A stretch of 64,000 nt of DNA. Source: Skeletonema tropicum. Lineage: Eukaryota; Bacillariophyta; Thalassiosirophyceae; Thalassiosirales; Thalassiosiraceae. This document shows positions 41,589 to 51,110 of this stretch, one piece after another. The notes under the pieces were generated by a model. The model was not told the DNA's origin, searched no databases, and saw only the letters and a program-made list of their open reading frames with translations. How positions within the stretch are numbered: position 1 is the first letter of the stretch; each line of letters opens with the position of its first letter. The stretch is taken from contig CM074143.1 of assembly GCA_037178625.1 (NCBI GenBank), forward strand, positions 1,736,001 through 1,800,000. The letters run 5' to 3'. A program made the position numbers and the translations under genes.

Positions 41589-42035
41589 CTACAAGAGACC
41601 ATTGCTCACCAAAAAGACAAACACCAACCCAACCAAAATCAACGATACCCCACCAGCAAACTTCAATGTCGGTCCAAGTACGGCATCACCGGTAACTCGT
41701 TCTATTGGTTCTTCGTCCGGTGATCGAGTTAGAAATCCTTGGTAGTATTCTTTGGAGCCGACGGATGTAAGTTCGTCTTGTTGTTGCTTCGTTGATGATG
41801 TTATTGTTGTTGTTTCATTGTCGACATTGTTGTTGTTGTTGTTAAGTGATATCTTTGCTTTGTGTTGTAGAGGAGGTGCAAATGAATTGCGGCAGATATT
41901 GTGTGATGATGATGTATCACATCTTGTTGCTGCCGATGTCGATGTAGTCATCATTCCACGAGGCGAAACGAATCCATTGACGAGGGAAAAAGCGTAGACG
42001 GCCACCACCGCCACCACTGGGATTCTTCGAGTCAT
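41589..42035 (-). CDS. Small plastid-targeted single-helix membrane protein
   Basis: 148 residues. A signal peptide (MTRRIPVVAVVAVYAFSLVN) is followed by GFVSPRG, an ASAFAP-type cleavage motif with Phe22, and a Ser/Thr-rich transit stretch. A poly-Asn linker leads to a conserved-looking C-terminal part: YYQGFLTRSPDEEPIERVTG, DAVLGPTLKFAG and a single helix GVSLILVGLVFVFLVSNGLL at the end. Family not recognised. Location is inferred as plastid, probably thylakoid or an envelope membrane. It shares a 200-bp head-to-head promoter with the next plastid gene. Confidence 0.7.
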   Translation of the reverse strand: MTRRIPVVAVVAVYAFSLVNGFVSPRGMMTTSTSAATRCDTSSSHNICRNSFAPPLQHKAKISLNNNNNNVDNETTTITSSTKQQQDELTSVGSKEYYQGFLTRSPDEEPIERVTGDAVLGPTLKFAGGVSLILVGLVFVFLVSNGLL

Positions 42036-42235
42036 ACTACTGCTTTATTGTGTCTACTGGTTGGGTTGTGAGGTCTTGTAGTATAAGTAATTACGTGATA
42101 GCCAGAGTCAACACGCTTCATCATCGTCAGCATGCGATGATTCGATGATCAAGAAAGCGCTGTGGCCCACTTTTCTGCTCCCTTTTTGATGCGTCATCAC
42201 CTCCACATCCAAATGCTCCAAATCACATCATTACC

Positions 42236-43477
42236 ATGACGACAATTGTGCGTAGTAGACAAAGGATACGACCGACAATGAGCAGCTGCCTTACTAAAAT
42301 CTTGCTCCTCGCAGCAGCGGCGGGCACAGTAACAACCACCACCCATGCCTTCACCACACCACTGCAGCAACGACAGCATTTCAGCAGCACAGCTCTTTTC
42401 GGAGGCAAGCGACGAGGCCGACTAACAAACAATGTGTCAGTCGATGAAGATGGCAAGGTTGCCCGTATCATGACCAAGAGGCAGAAACAATCGTTGGGAA
42501 ATTCCAAAATGAAGAAACAAAGGGGTGGTGACAAGGCGGCTGCTGCTATTTCGCCGCTGCTGGCTGAGTGGGCTAAAGAAGATGGATCACCATTACAAGT
42601 GAATGATAGTAATGATAATGCTTCCACCTCGTCATCAGTATCATCCACAGTCTTTGTTCCATTCAATGCCGATGATGACGATGACGATGACAACAACAGC
42701 TCTAACAATAAAAAGTCAAAACGCAAATCCAGCAAAAAGGAACAACGTACCCAACGCGCTGCACTCTCCGCAGCCCAATCTCAACAAATCGATACACTCC
42801 TCGATCAAATTGACGACTTACTCCAAACCAACAACTTGGATCGTGTTGAATTGGTATCCTACATTTCTTCACTTGTCAATGTTGGATTATCGGCCAATAA
42901 AAACGATCAAGTTTTATTGCCCACACTCAAATCCATCGTCTCGACCAAATCCAAAACGTCAGAGGAACAATTGCCCTCGTATCGATTGGCATGGGTAGGT
43001 TCCGACGCGGCAATTTGTCATATCGGTACCTCACTGCACAAGGTCCCATTGGCACGATTGCAAGAAGTATTCTTGAGTTTGGGATACAATCGATGGGAAT
43101 TGTTTGAGGTGATTCGAATTTTGGGACCTTTTCCGACTGTGAGGAATACACTCAAGGGGGATGTCAAGTTGAGTAAATTACCGTCGTCGGTGACACAGTT
43201 AAATAGGGAGGGTGTACGGATGCAAATTTCATATACTAGTATGATTGATGGGACGGGGAAGGAAATATTGGCAGGAAAGGCGGATAATATCAAATATGTC
43301 AATTTGGATATTTGGTTTGCCAATGAAAAGGTGATTGTTGCTACGGTTCCACCATTGGAGGAAGATGGTGGTAGTGGATATGAGGATGATCCATTGAAGG
43401 GGGATGGATCAAATGTGTTATTCTTTGTGGGGGAGGAGAATTTGGAGGAACAGTTGGAAAAGTTGCGTGCTGCGTAA
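42236..43477 (+). CDS. Plastid-targeted protein, possibly fibrillin/PAP-like
   Basis: 413 residues. From Met15 a signal peptide (CLTKILLLAAAAGTVTTTTHA) precedes FTTP, an ASAFAP-like motif at Phe39. The middle is Lys/Ser/Asp-rich. The C-terminal part contains YRLAWVGSDAAICHIGTSLH, RLQEVFLSLGYNRWELFEVI, RILGPFPTVRNTLKG and IKYVNLDIWFANEKVIVATV. The GPFPTVRNTLKG segment and the beta-rich end are reminiscent of plastid lipid-associated (PAP/fibrillin) proteins, but I hold this loosely. It may bind thylakoid or plastoglobule lipids. It is co-oriented for divergent expression with the 41589-42035 plastid gene. Confidence 0.6.
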   Translation: MTTIVRSRQRIRPTMSSCLTKILLLAAAAGTVTTTTHAFTTPLQQRQHFSSTALFGGKRRGRLTNNVSVDEDGKVARIMTKRQKQSLGNSKMKKQRGGDKAAAAISPLLAEWAKEDGSPLQVNDSNDNASTSSSVSSTVFVPFNADDDDDDDNNSSNNKKSKRKSSKKEQRTQRAALSAAQSQQIDTLLDQIDDLLQTNNLDRVELVSYISSLVNVGLSANKNDQVLLPTLKSIVSTKSKTSEEQLPSYRLAWVGSDAAICHIGTSLHKVPLARLQEVFLSLGYNRWELFEVIRILGPFPTVRNTLKGDVKLSKLPSSVTQLNREGVRMQISYTSMIDGTGKEILAGKADNIKYVNLDIWFANEKVIVATVPPLEEDGGSGYEDDPLKGDGSNVLFFVGEENLEEQLEKLRAA

Positions 43478-43727
43478 GTAGTAGCAGTTGGTGAGGAAAA
43501 TAAAAGTAAAATTTAAGTGAAAAGTAACGCTTAGAGGATTAAGACAGACGAAGGATCATTTCTGTCCAAGTACTACAAGAGCGCAAAAAGAAGACATGAG
43601 CTTTCTGCATTCTGTGCAAAGTATACACTCATACATTGGCGAGTAGATGCTCATTACCACCACAGCCTAACTCCTAATCAAGCAGTCCTTGTCCTCTTCC
43701 TCGCTCGTGAATCATCATGATCCATCC

Positions 43728-45203
43728 TTATTTCTTTCCCTTTCCCTTTTTCTCACCCTTGGTAGCCTCCATAGGTCCCCTCTCAAAAGGCAAGAAATCA
43801 ATTCCACCCATAAACGGCACCAAAACCTCCGGTACCCTCACACCATCCGCCTCCTGATAATTCTCCAACAAGCAACAAATACCTCGTCCAGTAGCACACA
43901 ACGTCGAGTTCAAAAAGTGCACGTAGGACGCACGATCACTCATCATCTCCTCCTTGGACTTCTTATCCCCACCCGTCTTCTTCTGTCCACATCGTGCCCC
44001 CACGCCTCTTGCCTGGAAATCGGTACAATTGGAACAACTGACCAATTCACGATACGTCTGCTGTCCAGGGAACCACGCCTCCAAATCATACTTCTTCACG
44101 GCAGCATCATTCAAAGCTCCACTGACAATACAAACAACTCGGTAGGGGAATCCCAAACTCTCATAAAACTCCTTGGCGGCATCAATCATCCTTGTTTGCT
44201 CCTTGGCACTCTCTTCAAAGTCATCGACTACCACACAGAACTGTTCAATCTTTTCAAATTGATGGACGCGGAAGATACCACGAATGTCCTTTCCGGAACT
44301 CCCAGCCTCCTTACGGAAACAGGTGGAAATACCCGCATATCGGAATGGGAGTGCCTTATCATCAATCCATTCATTCTTGTGATATCCACAAATGGGCTGC
44401 TCACTGGTCGCAATGAGATACTTTTCAGTGGAACCATCTGGATCATCCGTCTTACCACTCACTTTGTAAAGCTGTTCATCGAAATCTTCCAATTGGGCAA
44501 TCCCCGCCATGACATCCTTATTCATAAAGTAGGGGGGTTGTAATACCTGATACCCCCGTTTTCTCAAAAAGGCAATACCATAATTGATAAGTGCCTGGTT
44601 GAGCAACACACCGGCATTTTTGAGAAAGTACCCTCGATGCCCGGCAACCTGCTGTCCACGGATGGGTTCATATCCCCCAATGCGCCACAATAAGTCATCG
44701 TGAGTAAGTGGCTTGGTTTCGGGGAGGGTGTAGGAAAGTTGAGAAATGGGTGCGGGCAACAGAGGTTTGTCCCCCGCATTCTCCGCCTCGAGTGGTTCCG
44801 GATAGAGCGTCACCACAAGATTATCCTCATCTTCATCTTGGGAAATTGGGACCTCCGGATCGACAATGTTGCCAATCTGATTTAACAAAACATCCCTCTC
44901 CGCCTCAATCACAGGAAGTTTCTCCTCCTCCTCCACAATTTGTTTCTTGATGGCCTTCATTTCCGCCACCTCGGCATCACACGGCTCCTTGGCCTTCTTT
45001 TTGGGAGCAATGACCTCACGTTGCAGTTTGTTGACCTTGGTGCGTAGGGCGTCGATTTGGCCGCGGAGGTCACGCCATGATTCGTCCTTGGCGAGGACCT
45101 GGTCGACGATGGTGGGGTCCTTGAAGCGTTTGGACATGTGGGAGCGGTAGGCGTCGGGATTGCCGCCTTTGTAGGTGCGTAGTTCGTTAATGTCGATTGG
45201 CAT
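43728..45203 (-). CDS. Seryl-tRNA synthetase, cytosolic type
   Basis: 491 residues, class II aminoacyl-tRNA synthetase. The N-terminal helical arm (about 40-115, KVNKLQREVIAPKKK then IVEEEEKLPVIEAERDVLL) is the tRNA-binding coiled coil. Catalytic motifs: FRYAGISTCFRKEAGSSGKD and FRVHQFEKIEQF (motif 2), TGRGICCLLENYQ then RVPEVLVPF (motif 3), and TSEQPICGYHKNEW for serine/ATP binding. A Lys-rich tail (KGEKKGKGKK) matches eukaryotic cytosolic enzymes, and no targeting peptide precedes MPIDINELR. It charges tRNA-Ser and, as substrate for selenocysteine synthesis, tRNA-Sec. Single exon. Confidence 0.95.
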   Translation of the reverse strand: MPIDINELRTYKGGNPDAYRSHMSKRFKDPTIVDQVLAKDESWRDLRGQIDALRTKVNKLQREVIAPKKKAKEPCDAEVAEMKAIKKQIVEEEEKLPVIEAERDVLLNQIGNIVDPEVPISQDEDEDNLVVTLYPEPLEAENAGDKPLLPAPISQLSYTLPETKPLTHDDLLWRIGGYEPIRGQQVAGHRGYFLKNAGVLLNQALINYGIAFLRKRGYQVLQPPYFMNKDVMAGIAQLEDFDEQLYKVSGKTDDPDGSTEKYLIATSEQPICGYHKNEWIDDKALPFRYAGISTCFRKEAGSSGKDIRGIFRVHQFEKIEQFCVVVDDFEESAKEQTRMIDAAKEFYESLGFPYRVVCIVSGALNDAAVKKYDLEAWFPGQQTYRELVSCSNCTDFQARGVGARCGQKKTGGDKKSKEEMMSDRASYVHFLNSTLCATGRGICCLLENYQEADGVRVPEVLVPFMGGIDFLPFERGPMEATKGEKKGKGKK

Positions 45204-45610
45204 GATTTATTACTGTGTTTAGATCGATAATAATGATGATGATAGCGGCGCTCCAATGGTTGCAACAATACTATTGTTCTTAACCTCCTTCTTTCATTGG
45301 CATTGCAATGATTTTGCGTGTGCGGCTGAAAAGGTTCACATCTTGTGGTCCTTTCATCGTCCGTCGACCGGGCGGGGTAAAAGTCGTCAAAATGCCCCTT
45401 TTACAGGCCATGCTGGTGGGGAGACGGGTAAAATAATTGACCAAAATGGCCCTGTTGAGGTCTATTTTCCTCCCCCTCGTTTTGTTCCACTTTTTCACTT
45501 TTCACTTTTCACCCATCTTTTTCACCTCCGTCATTCGTCATCATTGCATCTATCTTCTTCCGTATCACAAGTAGTACAATACTTATCCGCATTCATATGG
45601 TATACGAAAG
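45204..45610. promoter_or_regulatory. Bidirectional promoter between SerRS and SPP-like genes
   Basis: 407 bp between head-to-head genes. CTTTTTCACTTTTCACTTTTCA-like TTTTCAC repeats lie at 45490-45520. No gene seen. Confidence 0.4.
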
Positions 45611-46924
45611 ATGAAACAACCAATATTGCTCCTGTGCTGCACTGCAGCAGTATTCACTGCTCCTCCTTCTTCAGCCTTTCAGACAACGACGACGACGACG
45701 ACGAGGCTACCAAACATCAAAGCTCATGGCGCTGGCAGAAAAATTACAAGCACAAGAATCACAAGCAGCACCACAAGAAGTCTCTTTTTCAACAACAATC
45801 AAGCCACTCAACAACCACCAATAGAAACAGAAGAAGAAAAACAAAAACGACTCAAACTCGAACGCCTAGCCGAAATTGAAGCCGGAGAAATCCGTCGACA
45901 ACAACGTGTGTCCGAAGATAAACTCGGCTATCTCTTTCTATTTGCATTACAATTTCTACCTTTAATTGGGAATGATCGATATTTGAGTATTGCCTACTTC
46001 TTCGGCCTAGCCGTGACAACTGTCTATTTGGGAGGGAGGCAAGAGGTGATTGATGCTCCGGAAAAGGTGACCAAGCAAAATGCTCTTTATGCACCTGTGG
46101 GAGCGTCATTAGCGATTGGGGGGTTGTATCTCTTGTTGAAGAATGGGCTTGATCCGACTTCGTTGTATGCAGTTGGAGTGACTGTTTTTGGAGCATTGTG
46201 TATTTCGGACATTGGGGTTCCATTGCTTAGAAATTTGTTGCCAGGTGTTGATTTTGGAACGGCTGAGATTGAGTTGCCAGAAGGAATTGCAAAGAAATTA
46301 GATGTGGACCGTCTACCGATTGATGGTCTGATAACACTTGGATTGGGATTGCTCTGTACTGTTGTTTATTGGACACCCGTTGCTCTAGAGAATAAATTTT
46401 TGATTTCTAACCTCATCGCCTGGGCGTTAGGAATGGTTTCATTAGGCGCCATTTCGCTTGGATCGTTCCAGACTGGAGCAATTTTGTTGGCTGGATTGTT
46501 TTGTTACGACGTGTTCTGGGTGTTTGGAACGGATGTAATGATGACCGTAGCAACAAAGGTTGAAGCACCTGTGAAGTTTCTATACACTGCCCCTCCTTCA
46601 GATACTCCGAAAGATTATCCATTTAGTGTCTTAGGCTTGGGTGATGTCGTGATTCCAGGCTTGTTCGTAAGGTTTATGGCAAAAGTTGATGAGGTTCTTC
46701 AACCAAAGAATCTCAGCTACTTTACTACTGCAACTTTTGCGTATGGAGCAGGACTGGCGGCATGCTTTGGTGCTAACGAAATATTTCACAATGGCCAACC
46801 AGCGCTGCTTTATTTAGATCCAAGTCTTGTTGGTAGTGCCCTTGCTTGTGCGGCTGTGAACAATCAGGTGTCAGATGTGTGGGAGTTTGAAGAAAGTAGT
46901 GAGGAAAAAACGCAAGAGGCGTAG
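45611..46924 (+). CDS. Plastid-targeted signal-peptide-peptidase-like protease
   Basis: 437 residues. The N-terminus MKQPILLLCCTAAVFTAPPS with SAF at 21-23 and a following Thr/Arg/Ser-rich stretch is a bipartite plastid-targeting signal. About nine membrane helices follow. The aspartyl intramembrane protease motifs are present: YDVFWVFG at about 298 (first Asp), GLGDVVIPG at about 342 (second Asp) and QPALLYL at about 396 (PAL motif). So it is a GxGD protease of the presenilin/SPP family, expected to cut type II membrane peptides within the bilayer. Classical SPP acts in the ER; a plastid address is the unusual point and is inferred from the N-terminus. The acidic C-terminus lacks an ER-retention KKXX. 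Confidence 0.85.
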   Translation: MKQPILLLCCTAAVFTAPPSSAFQTTTTTTTRLPNIKAHGAGRKITSTRITSSTTRSLFFNNNQATQQPPIETEEEKQKRLKLERLAEIEAGEIRRQQRVSEDKLGYLFLFALQFLPLIGNDRYLSIAYFFGLAVTTVYLGGRQEVIDAPEKVTKQNALYAPVGASLAIGGLYLLLKNGLDPTSLYAVGVTVFGALCISDIGVPLLRNLLPGVDFGTAEIELPEGIAKKLDVDRLPIDGLITLGLGLLCTVVYWTPVALENKFLISNLIAWALGMVSLGAISLGSFQTGAILLAGLFCYDVFWVFGTDVMMTVATKVEAPVKFLYTAPPSDTPKDYPFSVLGLGDVVIPGLFVRFMAKVDEVLQPKNLSYFTTATFAYGAGLAACFGANEIFHNGQPALLYLDPSLVGSALACAAVNNQVSDVWEFEESSEEKTQEA

Positions 46925-47212
46925 AACGGAGCAATCCTTTTACATACTGCAGAACAGAAATAATTTCTTTCAAGGACTCAAACCTTTCCTTCAACTTCTA
47001 TCTTCATTCTTCACGGCCGGCCGACCAGATTCTTTCACGTCCGTCCCCTGGACCAGTGCCTCGAGCTGTCGTAGTGACAAAAAAGAAGATGCCAATCCTA
47101 TGAAATTTTACGCTTCTCGCCAACCGCCAACTCAGGGGTCGGAAAGAAAAAATGAGGAGAGTCAGCGGTATGTATCATAGTAGCGAGTACACACAGCGCC
47201 AACATCAATATC

Positions 47213-48196
47213 ATGTGCTGTTCAACAGCACCATCAGAAAAAGCCGTCGAAGGCAATAATGAAGAGCAGTTGCGGCTTGACGGTGAAGTTATCGATCTCA
47301 GCGGCAGCGAATCGATGAGCTTTGACGGTGATTTCGAAGTGCTAGAAGAATATGTAGCGGTGGCGCAGCCTTCCTCAAAAGGAATCAACTTTCAGCGACC
47401 ATCCGCCAGACACGTAAATTTCAGCAACATTCCCCAGAGACGACGTGTTCCAACAGTCCGTCACGAAGTAGATGACAATGGATATTGTGCTCGTCATCCA
47501 GATATACAGCTCTATCTTCGTAGGAGTGATGATCCTGATGATTGGGCTGTAGTTAGGAAGAAATGTCCTAGTTGCATATCAACAGATTGCCCTGAAATGC
47601 TGGGGGATTCTGAAAATAATATAGCTTTAAATGAACTTCCTGAAGACAAAGTTGTCGAATCGAGTCTGAAGAAAAGAAACAGTTTTGTGCAAAGCATCCT
47701 CACCGATTTTTCACCTAATGGTGACCAAAAGATATTACGAGCAGTTGGGCGAACAGCCACAGTAAACGCTGCCGTACTGCTCACTGCTGCTACAGGTGAA
47801 GTAGGCGCCTCAGCAGTTGGATATGCTACTGGGGGGGCCATTACGGCCAAACGATTTTCTGCTGGTGTTGCAAAAAACGATGAAAAAGAAGTTACCAAAA
47901 GCTTGGCTGTTTTTGGAGCGGCAACTGGAGCTAGTATTGCAGGTCAAGCATTGACTGGGGCACTCATGTTAGGTGTTGTAGGTGCCTCTTTGCCTGTTGC
48001 GGGGGCAGTTGCGTTCGGAGTAGGATGTGCCAGTGGCATATCTGCTGGTGCGCTAAGTGAATGGACAGTGGACGGTATTATGGATAAGAGGAAATCGAAA
48101 CGAGATAGTGAAGTGTCAAGCAGTGAAGTTCAAAACAGTGATGAAGGAATAGAAAAAGAAACTAGAGATGAACCCACGGCGACTCGAACAGTGTAG
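47213..48196 (+). CDS. Hypothetical protein with Cys-His/CPxC motif and Ala/Gly-rich hydrophobic region
   Basis: 327 residues beginning MCC, a possible acylation site. Residues about 91-122 carry GYCARHPDIQLYLRR, then WAVVRKKCPSC. A C..H-P-x-[IV]-x-L with downstream CPxC is a small putative zinc-binding module I associate with diatom hypothetical proteins. Residues about 175-285 are Ala/Gly/Val-rich and could form two to four helices (ATVNAAVLLTAATGEVGASA, LAVFGAATGASIAGQAL, LMLGVVGASLPVAGAVAFGV). The Ser/Glu-rich tail is disordered. No function can be assigned. It lies 288 bp after the SPP-like gene on the same strand. Confidence 0.7.
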   Translation: MCCSTAPSEKAVEGNNEEQLRLDGEVIDLSGSESMSFDGDFEVLEEYVAVAQPSSKGINFQRPSARHVNFSNIPQRRRVPTVRHEVDDNGYCARHPDIQLYLRRSDDPDDWAVVRKKCPSCISTDCPEMLGDSENNIALNELPEDKVVESSLKKRNSFVQSILTDFSPNGDQKILRAVGRTATVNAAVLLTAATGEVGASAVGYATGGAITAKRFSAGVAKNDEKEVTKSLAVFGAATGASIAGQALTGALMLGVVGASLPVAGAVAFGVGCASGISAGALSEWTVDGIMDKRKSKRDSEVSSSEVQNSDEGIEKETRDEPTATRTV

Positions 48197-48354
48197 TGGT
48201 GATCCTTTGATTTATCTGTGGCGTCATGAATTCGTGTACATAGAATATAGATTGTCACTTTTGCAAGCTTTGAAGACAGCAAAAGTGAAGTACCAGATGT
48301 AAATAAAAAATTAGATTAGTTATGATAGGAAAAGATTATGAACGATACTACCGC

Positions 48355-49557
48355 TCAACCCCTTGGAACCCATTTTCCTTCTTTGAGTACCAACGAGCCT
48401 GGACAATAAGCAGAAAATGGTGTAGGACTTGCATCATCATATTTGATTGCGTTCAGCTCAGCCATTTCATCCTTGGAAAGTTCCCACTCCAAACAACTAA
48501 CTTGTCGAGATAACCCAACTTGACATTCATTGCCCTCACATCTACCAAAGTTTCCAGAAGGACGTAAAGATGCTGCCAGATCATTTTGCAATACCCAACG
48601 CAGTGCAACCTCCTCAGTTGATTTTTTGTGTGTTTCCCCAATACGTTTAAGGATGGGGTCATTCAGTAATGCCTCTCTTGGTTCAGGCTCTCCTGTTTGA
48701 CCATAGGCAAACGTGCGGATGCCATACTTTTCATTCTTAGTACGCAGGCCTTGGATATCTGGCCCCATACCAACATGACACATGATATAATTCAGCGCAG
48801 GTACGACCTGAGCTGTTTCCATTAACGTTTCTAATCCAGATGGGCAGTAGTTGATAATACCAACAGAACGTGTTTTCCCCGCTGCCAACGCCTCTTCCAG
48901 CACTGCCCACTGAGCCTGAATATTTTTGGGGTCCGGTGTATCTCTCAACATTAGCATGTCCACATATTTTACCCCCAATACTTGCAAATCCTCTTCAATT
49001 TGGTCCCTTGCCAACTTTGCTGCATCTTCTGGAGAAGTACCGGGCGCAGGTTTTCTGATTTTGGTGTTTAGAAAAAGAGAATCGCGATCTACTTTGTTTT
49101 CTTTGATATATTTTGCCACGCCATCACGCTCTTTACCAGGGTGAAAGTCGATATGATTGATGCCTTCGTTTTGTGCATAGTCAATTGCACGCAATGTCTC
49201 CTCCGTAGATAGCCCTGCAGTGTTGAGGGCGAGAATAGGAAACTCAACTCCGCCATCAAGTTGCCATGTTGGGATCACCCTAGAAGATGCCTTGGATGAA
49301 GATCTCCTATGCCGACTAGATGCAAACGCACCAACTGGAAAAAGAGCATTTGCTGGCTCTCCAATAGACAACGAAGTCAAAACTGCTGCGCTCGTTGTCG
49401 CAATAGCAGATCTGCGATCCAAAGAAAAACCATCATTATTGTTATTTGCAGCGTAAAGTGCGGAAAGTGAGTGACGCTGTAGTGTTGGTGAATGAAATCC
49501 GGCAGCTAATTGCAACCCAATGATGAAAGCCACGATCGAGAAGATGAAGGGAGCCAT
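48355..49557 (-). CDS. Aldo/keto-reductase homologue predicted in the thylakoid lumen
   Basis: 400 residues with a three-part leader: a signal peptide (MAPFIFSIVAFIIGLQLAAG), FHSP as plastid motif (Phe21), then DRRSAIATTSAAVLTSLSIG ending ANALF at 69-73, which looks like a twin-arginine thylakoid-transfer signal. The body is an aldo/keto reductase (TLRAIDYAQNEGINHIDFHP, FLNTKIRKP, YVDMLMLRD, RSVGIINYCPSGLETLM, VALRWVLQND). The catalytic tetrad Asp-Tyr-Lys-His appears as Asp137, Lys142, Lys166 and Arg205, so the Tyr and His are replaced. Either it is catalytically inactive or it has another role, such as cofactor binding. The lumenal location is inferred from the RR signal only. Confidence 0.75.
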   Translation of the reverse strand: MAPFIFSIVAFIIGLQLAAGFHSPTLQRHSLSALYAANNNNDGFSLDRRSAIATTSAAVLTSLSIGEPANALFPVGAFASSRHRRSSSKASSRVIPTWQLDGGVEFPILALNTAGLSTEETLRAIDYAQNEGINHIDFHPGKERDGVAKYIKENKVDRDSLFLNTKIRKPAPGTSPEDAAKLARDQIEEDLQVLGVKYVDMLMLRDTPDPKNIQAQWAVLEEALAAGKTRSVGIINYCPSGLETLMETAQVVPALNYIMCHVGMGPDIQGLRTKNEKYGIRTFAYGQTGEPEPREALLNDPILKRIGETHKKSTEEVALRWVLQNDLAASLRPSGNFGRCEGNECQVGLSRQVSCLEWELSKDEMAELNAIKYDDASPTPFSAYCPGSLVLKEGKWVPRG

Positions 49558-49955
49558 TGTTGTTTTCAGCTGTGAAGGATCAATGGGATTAGAAATGCTA
49601 GAGAGAGATCTATCTTGTATATGGCTTAATTCTGTATCACGCCTATATTTATCATGGTTGTTTCATGAACGCATTTGAATTTGCATGCAGACTGCAGACA
49701 AAATCAATCGATGACGCACGTACGCGACAAATGGTGACGTTTTAGTCACGCTCTGAGGCATTTGCACATTCCTTTCTCATTTACAACCAGTATCCGATCC
49801 CAGTGGTATCTTGGACTCCTGAAGTATGAGCTCAATCTTGTACTGATACTGCCCCTGCTTTCACCTCCAGAAAAGCACGGATAATACATGGACATTGAGA
49901 TGACTTTAAAGAGCAGTTTCATCATCTCAGCCAACCTCGCCGTCCAGTGACATAA
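49558..49955. other. Promoter region and spacer, no gene seen
   Basis: Upstream of the aldo/keto reductase gene. The minus-strand frame 49746-50018 is open only through a microsatellite and is not credible. Confidence 0.45.
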
Positions 49956-50380
49956 CCAACTTTTACTTTTACTTTTACTTTTACAGGACCACACTGACAC
50001 TGACACGGACACTGACACTGTAACTGTAACTGTAACGGTACTTCTGCTTCTGCTTCGCCTGTCCCAAACTGAAACGCAGAAAGAAAAACAAAAACAGAAG
50101 GGGAGAGAGGCCAGATGCAGATTAGATGCAGATGTAGATGAATGTGGGACTAATTTTGCTTTTGCGGCAACAATCGTTACTACAAGTACAAATGAAAGAT
50201 AACACAGCAGTTCACTCTTGCTCTTGCTCTTTTGCTATTGCTATTGCTATTGCTATGACTATGAGGTTTCAGGAATTGTTTTTACGATGGATAAGAATAA
50301 TCGAACTTGAACGTGACTGTGACTGTGACGCTGCACACACATTGCCTACTCCTACAACTACAGATACAGATACAGACTAG
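49955..50380. repeat. Mosaic of different hexanucleotide microsatellites
   Basis: Successive short runs of distinct 6-bp units: ACTTTT, ACTGAC, GTAACT, CTTCTG, GCAGAT-like, GCTCTT, GCTATT, GTGACT and AGATAC. Each run has two to five copies. Frames through it read as alternating dipeptides. A similar pattern encodes real dipeptides at 52110-52175. Confidence 0.7.
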
Positions 50381-50690
50381 ACCGGACCAGCTCGGGTTGC
50401 TGGTCCGCTAGTTCCTCCGGAATGGGTCTGATGAGAACGAAGCTCCGATTGGAAGCGAATGCAAACCTGAAGCGTCATGAATCTGAAAGGGTATGGTTTT
50501 ATTCTTTTTAGTTTTGATTCATGTTGGCCTTCCCTTGCTTACTTTTTGGAATGAGACCATGGACTCGTACGAAGCGGCTCTAACTTGCTTGCTAAAACGT
50601 GGCGAATGCAAATCTGAAGGGCAAAAATCTCAAAGGAAATGGTTTTATCCCTTTCAGATTTTCACTATTGCAGGCATGGTGTCAACGGTC
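50378..50690 (+). repeat. Direct duplication, copy 1
   Basis: Shares CTAGACCGGACCAGCTCGG, GGAAGCGAATGCAAACCTGA, AGCGTCATGAATCTG and TTGGAATGAGA with 51371-51725, with small indels. It contains an internal weaker repeat of AAACCTGAAG..CAAAATCT.AAAGG.AATGG. Confidence 0.75.
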
Positions 50691-50772
50691 CGCTTATTGA
50701 TGAGAATTGAGAATTCCCCTTGACGTAATCATTTTCCACAGACCAAACGGGGATCTATATCCCAACCATTTT

Positions 50773-51092
50773 GAAAACGGTACTTTTGTACCGTTTTGCT
50801 GTTGGGCTCAGGACCCGTAGGCATTGAAAACGGTACTTTTGTACCGTTTTCAAACTCCAACTTGTTAGCGGGCAAAGCTAGGCAGCTCCTAACGGCGTCT
50901 TTTCAAAAAACCTGTAGCCCTTGTACGCAATAATAATGCCTATAGGCCACACAATGGCTCATACTTTATTCTAACAAATTACACGAGGCCTACCTTATCG
51001 CCTTTTTTGAAAACGGTACAAAAGTACCGTTTTGCCTCTCACGTAGAAACATACCAGAGCTCTACACAAAACGGTACAAAAGTACCGTTTTC
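50773..51092. mobile_element. Palindromic MITE-like element with ACGGTAC hairpins
   Basis: Each end holds two 26-bp near-palindromes, AAAACGGTAC then TTTT (or AAAA) then GTACCGTTTT: 50773-50798, 50826-50851, 51009-51034 and 51067-51092. The outer pair are exact reverse complements and the inner pair differ by one base, so the whole 320 bp has inverted ends. No coding capacity and no clear target duplication. Confidence 0.65.
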
Positions 51093-51110
51093 AAAAAATG
51101 CTTGGGATAT

